Assembly: GCA_020853705.1 (NCBI GenBank)
Contig: JADYYK010000266.1
Span: 1-54,272 of the forward strand
Reading direction: 5' to 3'
DNA: 54,272 bases
DNA from: Deltaproteobacteria bacterium
Lineage (GTDB): Bacteria; Myxococcota_A; Polyangia; Haliangiales; JADYYK01
Position 1 is the first letter of the stretch; every line of letters starts with the position of its first letter. Position numbers and translations under genes: made by a program. Positions 51,601-54,272 of this stretch are shown here, one piece after another. Below the pieces are notes generated by a model that had not been told where the DNA came from, did no database searches, and saw only the letters and a list, made by a program, of their open reading frames with translations.

Positions 51601-52239
51601 ATGGAATCCATCAAGGACTTTCTGGCCACGGGCGGCCTGTTCATGTACTTCAACATCGGCGCGTCCATCGCCGTGCTCGCCATCATCATCGAGCGCACGA
51701 TCTACTTCCTGGGCCGCGGCCACATCAACACCAAGGCCTTCCTGGAGCAGATCCGGCGCCTGCTGGCAGCCAACAACGTGGATCGCGCCAAGAAGCTGTG
51801 CGACGCCACCCCGGCCCCGGCCGCGCGCGTCGCCAAGGCGGGCCTGAGCCGCTACCACAAGGGTGAGGCTGCGGTGGCGTCCGCCATCGAGGAGTCGATG
51901 GTCGACGTGCAGCCCGAGATCAAGGTCCGCATCGGCGCCCTGTGGTCGCTGGCCAACATCGCGACCCTGCTCGGCCTCCTCGGCACCGTCTCCGGCCTCA
52001 TCCACACCTTCGGCGGCCTGGAAGGCGCCAAGGCCGAGGATCGGCAGAACGTCCTGTCGCGCGGCATCTCGGAGGCGCTCAACAACACCGCCATGGGTCT
52101 GGCCATCGCCGTCACCTGCATGATCGCCCACCTGTTCCTCAGCGCCGCCGCCAAGAAGGTCGTGGCCGATCTCGAAGGCTTCACCCTGAAGCTCGAGAAC
52201 CTGCTGTCCGACCCGGCCGCGCAGGAGCCGCAGCGCTAA
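51601..52239 (+). CDS. ExbB/TolQ/MotA-family proton channel protein
   Basis: 212 aa with three helices (about 14-35, 116-138, 158-182). The large cytoplasmic loop between helices 1 and 2 and the Gly-rich second helix (LLGLLGTVSGLIHTF) with a Thr and the NTAMGLAIAVTCM third helix are typical of ExbB/TolQ. These channels let protons through to move a partner protein. It is followed by two ExbD-type genes in tight order, a 1:2 layout also seen for the myxobacterial gliding motor AglRQS, though it occurs in ordinary Tol/Exb systems too. Confidence 0.9.
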   Translation: MESIKDFLATGGLFMYFNIGASIAVLAIIIERTIYFLGRGHINTKAFLEQIRRLLAANNVDRAKKLCDATPAPAARVAKAGLSRYHKGEAAVASAIEESMVDVQPEIKVRIGALWSLANIATLLGLLGTVSGLIHTFGGLEGAKAEDRQNVLSRGISEALNNTAMGLAIAVTCMIAHLFLSAAAKKVVADLEGFTLKLENLLSDPAAQEPQR

Positions 52240-52249
52240 GGCGCCCGCC

Positions 52250-52933
52250 ATGAACGTCGCACAGGTACGCGCCAAGGCCCGGCGCGCCATGAGGAAGCTG
52301 GAGGACGAGTACGCCCAGGAGGAGATGGAGGGCGGCGAGCTCAACCTCGTGCCCTACCTCGACATCGTCACCAACCTGACCTTGTTCCTGCTGGCCTCGA
52401 TCTCGAGCGGGCTGCTCGGCAACCTGAACGCCGCCGTGCCGCCCATCGCGGACAAGACCGTCGGCGCCAAGAACCCCACCACCGTCGAGGACAAGGGCCT
52501 CGGCATGATCGTCGCGGTCACCAAGACCGGCCTCAAGATCTTCTCGATCGCAGACGCCCCGCCGATCCCCGAGGAGATCAACCTGCCCATCAAGGCCAAC
52601 GTGTTCGAGCCCGCCGGCCTGCAGACCTTCCTGAACAAGCTGCAGGCGGAGCTCCTGGCCAAGGATCCCAAGAGCAAGGTCAAGTACGACGCCACCGAGG
52701 CCATCACCATGGCCTATGACTGGGACAGGCTGGGCGTCGAGATGAAGAAGATCCGCGACGCCAACCCGATCCCGCAGCCCAAGAAGAAGCCCGACGGCTC
52801 GCTGGACTACGGCCACTCGCGTGAGGTCATCCTGATGCCGCACGGCGAGATCCCCTACGACACCCTGGTGCGGGCGATGGACACCCTGCGCCCCAGCTTC
52901 CCCGACGTCATGTTCTCGCCTGGTGTGAAGTGA
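52250..52933 (+). CDS. ExbD/TolR-family protein 1
   Basis: 227 aa with one N-terminal helix (about 33-55) containing Asp38 in LNLVPYLDIVTNL, the proton-carrying residue of ExbD/TolR. The periplasmic part (about 60-227) is longer than in standard ExbD (140 aa) and has the closing IPYDTLVRAMDTLR helix of the family. It is 10 nt after the ExbB gene. An acidic stretch precedes the helix. Confidence 0.88.
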   Translation: MNVAQVRAKARRAMRKLEDEYAQEEMEGGELNLVPYLDIVTNLTLFLLASISSGLLGNLNAAVPPIADKTVGAKNPTTVEDKGLGMIVAVTKTGLKIFSIADAPPIPEEINLPIKANVFEPAGLQTFLNKLQAELLAKDPKSKVKYDATEAITMAYDWDRLGVEMKKIRDANPIPQPKKKPDGSLDYGHSREVILMPHGEIPYDTLVRAMDTLRPSFPDVMFSPGVK

Positions 52934-53478
52934 TCTCCCCGCGCGAGGCACGCTCGATCATCCGCAAGGCCAAGCGCCGCGTGCCGCACGGCGAGGACGT
53001 CAGCCACCTCAACATCACGGCGATGATGGACATGATGACCATCATCGTCGTCTTCCTCATCAAGTCGGTCGCGGTTGGCCACCCGCCGCCCACCGACCTG
53101 CAGCTGCCGCGCTCGACCACGGTGCAGAAGCCGCAGAAAGAGTCGACCGTCCTCACCATCACCAGGACGTCGATCCTGGTCGACGGCGAGGCCATCGTGG
53201 CGGTCAACAACGGCAGCGTGGACGCCGCCGCCAAGACCGGCGGCGCCGACGGCATCGAGATCGGCGAGCTGCGCCTGCAGCTCGAGCGCCTGGGCAAGCG
53301 CACCCGCACCATCGACCAGCTGCAGGGCATCAGCCGCGGCGACGAAGGCCTCGAGCTGACCCTGATCGCCGACCGCGGCACGCCGTTCCGGCTGTTGCAC
53401 GAGGTCATGTACACCGCCGGCAACGCCAAGTACGGCAAATTCCGCCTCGTGGTCCTGCGACCCGAGGGCTCCGACTAG
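52930..53478 (+). CDS. ExbD/TolR-family protein 2
   Basis: 182 aa with one helix (about 28-50) containing Asp34 in NITAMMDMMTIIVVF. The periplasmic part ends in TPFRLLHEVMYTAGNAKYGKFRLVV, the standard ExbD end. The GTG start overlaps the stop of the first ExbD gene (GTGA), so the two are coupled and probably form a heterodimer around the ExbB pentamer. The stop is directly followed by tandem hairpin repeats. Confidence 0.88.
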   Translation: MISPREARSIIRKAKRRVPHGEDVSHLNITAMMDMMTIIVVFLIKSVAVGHPPPTDLQLPRSTTVQKPQKESTVLTITRTSILVDGEAIVAVNNGSVDAAAKTGGADGIEIGELRLQLERLGKRTRTIDQLQGISRGDEGLELTLIADRGTPFRLLHEVMYTAGNAKYGKFRLVVLRPEGSD

Positions 53479-53600
53479 CCCCCTCGAAGCGCAGCTTCGA
53501 GGAGGCTATTCCGTTCCGCTCCGGATCCGTCCCCCTCGAAGCGCAGCTTCGAGGAGGCTATTCCGTTCCGCTCCGGATCCGTCCCCCTCGAAGCTCCGAT
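53479..53600 (+). repeat. 52-bp tandem repeat with 9-bp hairpins, 2.3 copies
   Basis: Units start at 53479, 53531 and 53583 (period 52; third partial). Each full unit begins with CCTCGAAGC-GCA-GCTTCGAGG, a perfect 9-bp stem with a 3-nt loop, followed by an identical about 30-nt AT-richer spacer containing a GGATCC site. The first hairpin starts 3 nt after the ExbD stop and could be the operon terminator, duplicated; no T-run follows. The remaining sequence up to 53688 shows no other clear feature. Confidence 0.85.
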
Positions 53601-53688
53601 CTGCTCCCTCTCCGCCGCCTCGAACCCGAATCCCCTTCACGACCACGCCGAGCCGCTCGCCAGGTTTGACGCGGGCTGACTTGGACCT

Positions 53689-53717
53689 TTGACATTCGGG
53701 GGGGCCTTCTCTATAAC
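53689..53717 (+). promoter_or_regulatory. Near-consensus sigma70 promoter for hppA
   Basis: TTGACA (53689-53694, perfect -35) and TATAAC (53712-53717, 5/6 match) are 17 bp apart. This is the best promoter in the window. Transcription should start near 53724, giving a leader of about 43 nt with GGAGG at 53754-53758. Confidence 0.85.
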
Positions 53718-53766
53718 CCTGCCCGCCTGTACCACCCCCTGATTCCCCCTTCTGGAGGACCCACCC

Positions 53767-54272
53767 TTGCTTTCGCCAAGCTCGAAATCCAAGGCCTTGT
53801 TCGGCAAGCTCGCTGCCGGCGCGGCCATGCTCTTCGTCCTCTTGCTGTCCGGGACCGCCTCGGCCAGCGAGGCCAGCCTGGTCCTGCCCAACTTCAAGGA
53901 GGGCCCGACCTGGTTCGGCATGCACGGCCAGACCCTGCTGATGATCGGCCTCGGGGTCTGCGCCCTGGGCCTGATCTTCGGCCTGGTGATCTACAAGCAG
54001 CTCACGGCGCTGCCGGTCCACAAGTCGATGCTCGAGATCTCGGAGCTGATCTACGAGACCTGCAAGACCTACCTGCAGACCCAGGGCAAGTTCATCCTGC
54101 TGCTCGAGATCTTCATCGGCGCGATCATCGTGCTGTATTTCGGCTGGGTGGCCAAGCTGTCGGCCCTCAAGGTCGTGGTCATCGTCGGCTTCAGCCTGGT
54201 CGGCATCGCCGGTAGCTACGGCGTGGCCTGGTTCGGCATCCGCATCAACACCTTCGCCAACTCGCGCACGGC
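53767..54272 (+). CDS. hppA: Membrane-bound ion-translocating pyrophosphatase, N-terminal part
   Basis: Runs past the window end; 168 codons are visible. TTG 53767 is chosen over ATG 53827 because GGAGG lies 8 nt before it. The N-terminus has a signal-anchor-like helix (about 20-36, AMLFVLLLSGTASAS), a second helix (about 55-77) and then ALPVHKSMLEISELIYETCKTYLQTQGKFI, the loop that is well conserved in bacterial and plant V-type H+/Na+ pyrophosphatases, followed by two more helices (LLLEIFIGAIIVLYFGW; VVVIVGFSLVGIAG). These enzymes use pyrophosphate to pump H+ or Na+ across the membrane. The catalytic motifs lie beyond the end, so ion specificity is not visible. Confidence 0.9.
   Translation, partial: MLSPSSKSKALFGKLAAGAAMLFVLLLSGTASASEASLVLPNFKEGPTWFGMHGQTLLMIGLGVCALGLIFGLVIYKQLTALPVHKSMLEISELIYETCKTYLQTQGKFILLLEIFIGAIIVLYFGWVAKLSALKVVVIVGFSLVGIAGSYGVAWFGIRINTFANSRT

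Overview
The window is very GC-rich, densely coded DNA with strong G/C third-position bias. It looks like the chromosome of a myxobacterium-like member of the Myxococcota. The main reasons are a secreted beta-helix protein ending in a MYXO-CTERM-type tail (Cys-Gly-Cys, one membrane helix, basic end), two Hanks-type Ser/Thr kinases with a single membrane anchor (one with PEGA repeats outside), a sigma54 two-component pair, many small Asp/Ala/Gly-rich lipoproteins and a TolQ-TolR-TolR type motor. No tRNA, rRNA, IS element, integrase, CRISPR array or phage module was seen.

Layout. 1-331: G-run tract and four 52-53 bp tandem repeats, no supported gene. 0.33-5.1 kb: solute-binding lipoprotein, sensor kinase and NtrC-type regulator, overlapping or nearly so. 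5.1-6.4 kb (minus): EEP-family hydrolase and QueD. 6.5-8.9 kb: MFS permease, a small frameshifted gene and two lipoproteins. 9.0-14.8 kb: complete pyruvate (2-oxoacid) dehydrogenase operon E1alpha-E1beta-E2-E3 ending in lipoyl synthase lipA, so the complex and the enzyme that finishes its cofactor are made together. 14.9-19.2 kb: exported proteins. 19.3-30.8 kb: surface-glycan locus with a GT2 transferase, an LpxD-like acyltransferase and a NodB-like deacetylase (minus), a C3-oxidation/transamination pair (plus), then a tight minus operon of epimerase, DegT aminotransferase and three tandem GtrII-like multipass transferases.

30.9-34.6 kb (minus): cysE, Ser/Thr kinase and a QEGLA-motif metallopeptidase, the last two translationally coupled. 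34.6-36.8 kb: two small membrane proteins (one GIDE-like) and a DHH-type phosphoesterase. 36.9-40.9 kb: vWA lipoprotein, beta-propeller lipoprotein, a small unknown and a secreted protein that ends inside a near-perfect hairpin. 41.0-45.0 kb (minus): a B12-binding radical SAM protein carrying an unusual lipoprotein/TonB-C-like tail, and an exported TPR protein. 45.1-51.4 kb: class A PBP, PEGA Ser/Thr kinase, orphan TRAP-type binding protein and a Cys-containing lipoprotein. 51.5-53.5 kb: ExbB-ExbD-ExbD energy module. 53.5-54.3 kb: tandem hairpin repeats, a near-consensus sigma70 promoter and the 5-prime end of a membrane pyrophosphatase gene that leaves the window.

Recurrent themes are envelope biogenesis, envelope energy coupling and signalling, and short or absent leaders with a TANNNT element just upstream of the start codon. 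The most unusual items are the three GtrII-like paralogues, the kinase/QEGLA-peptidase pair, the radical SAM-lipoprotein fusion, and the hairpin that holds the stop codon of one convergent gene and perhaps of both. All product names come from reading motifs by eye; no database search was possible.
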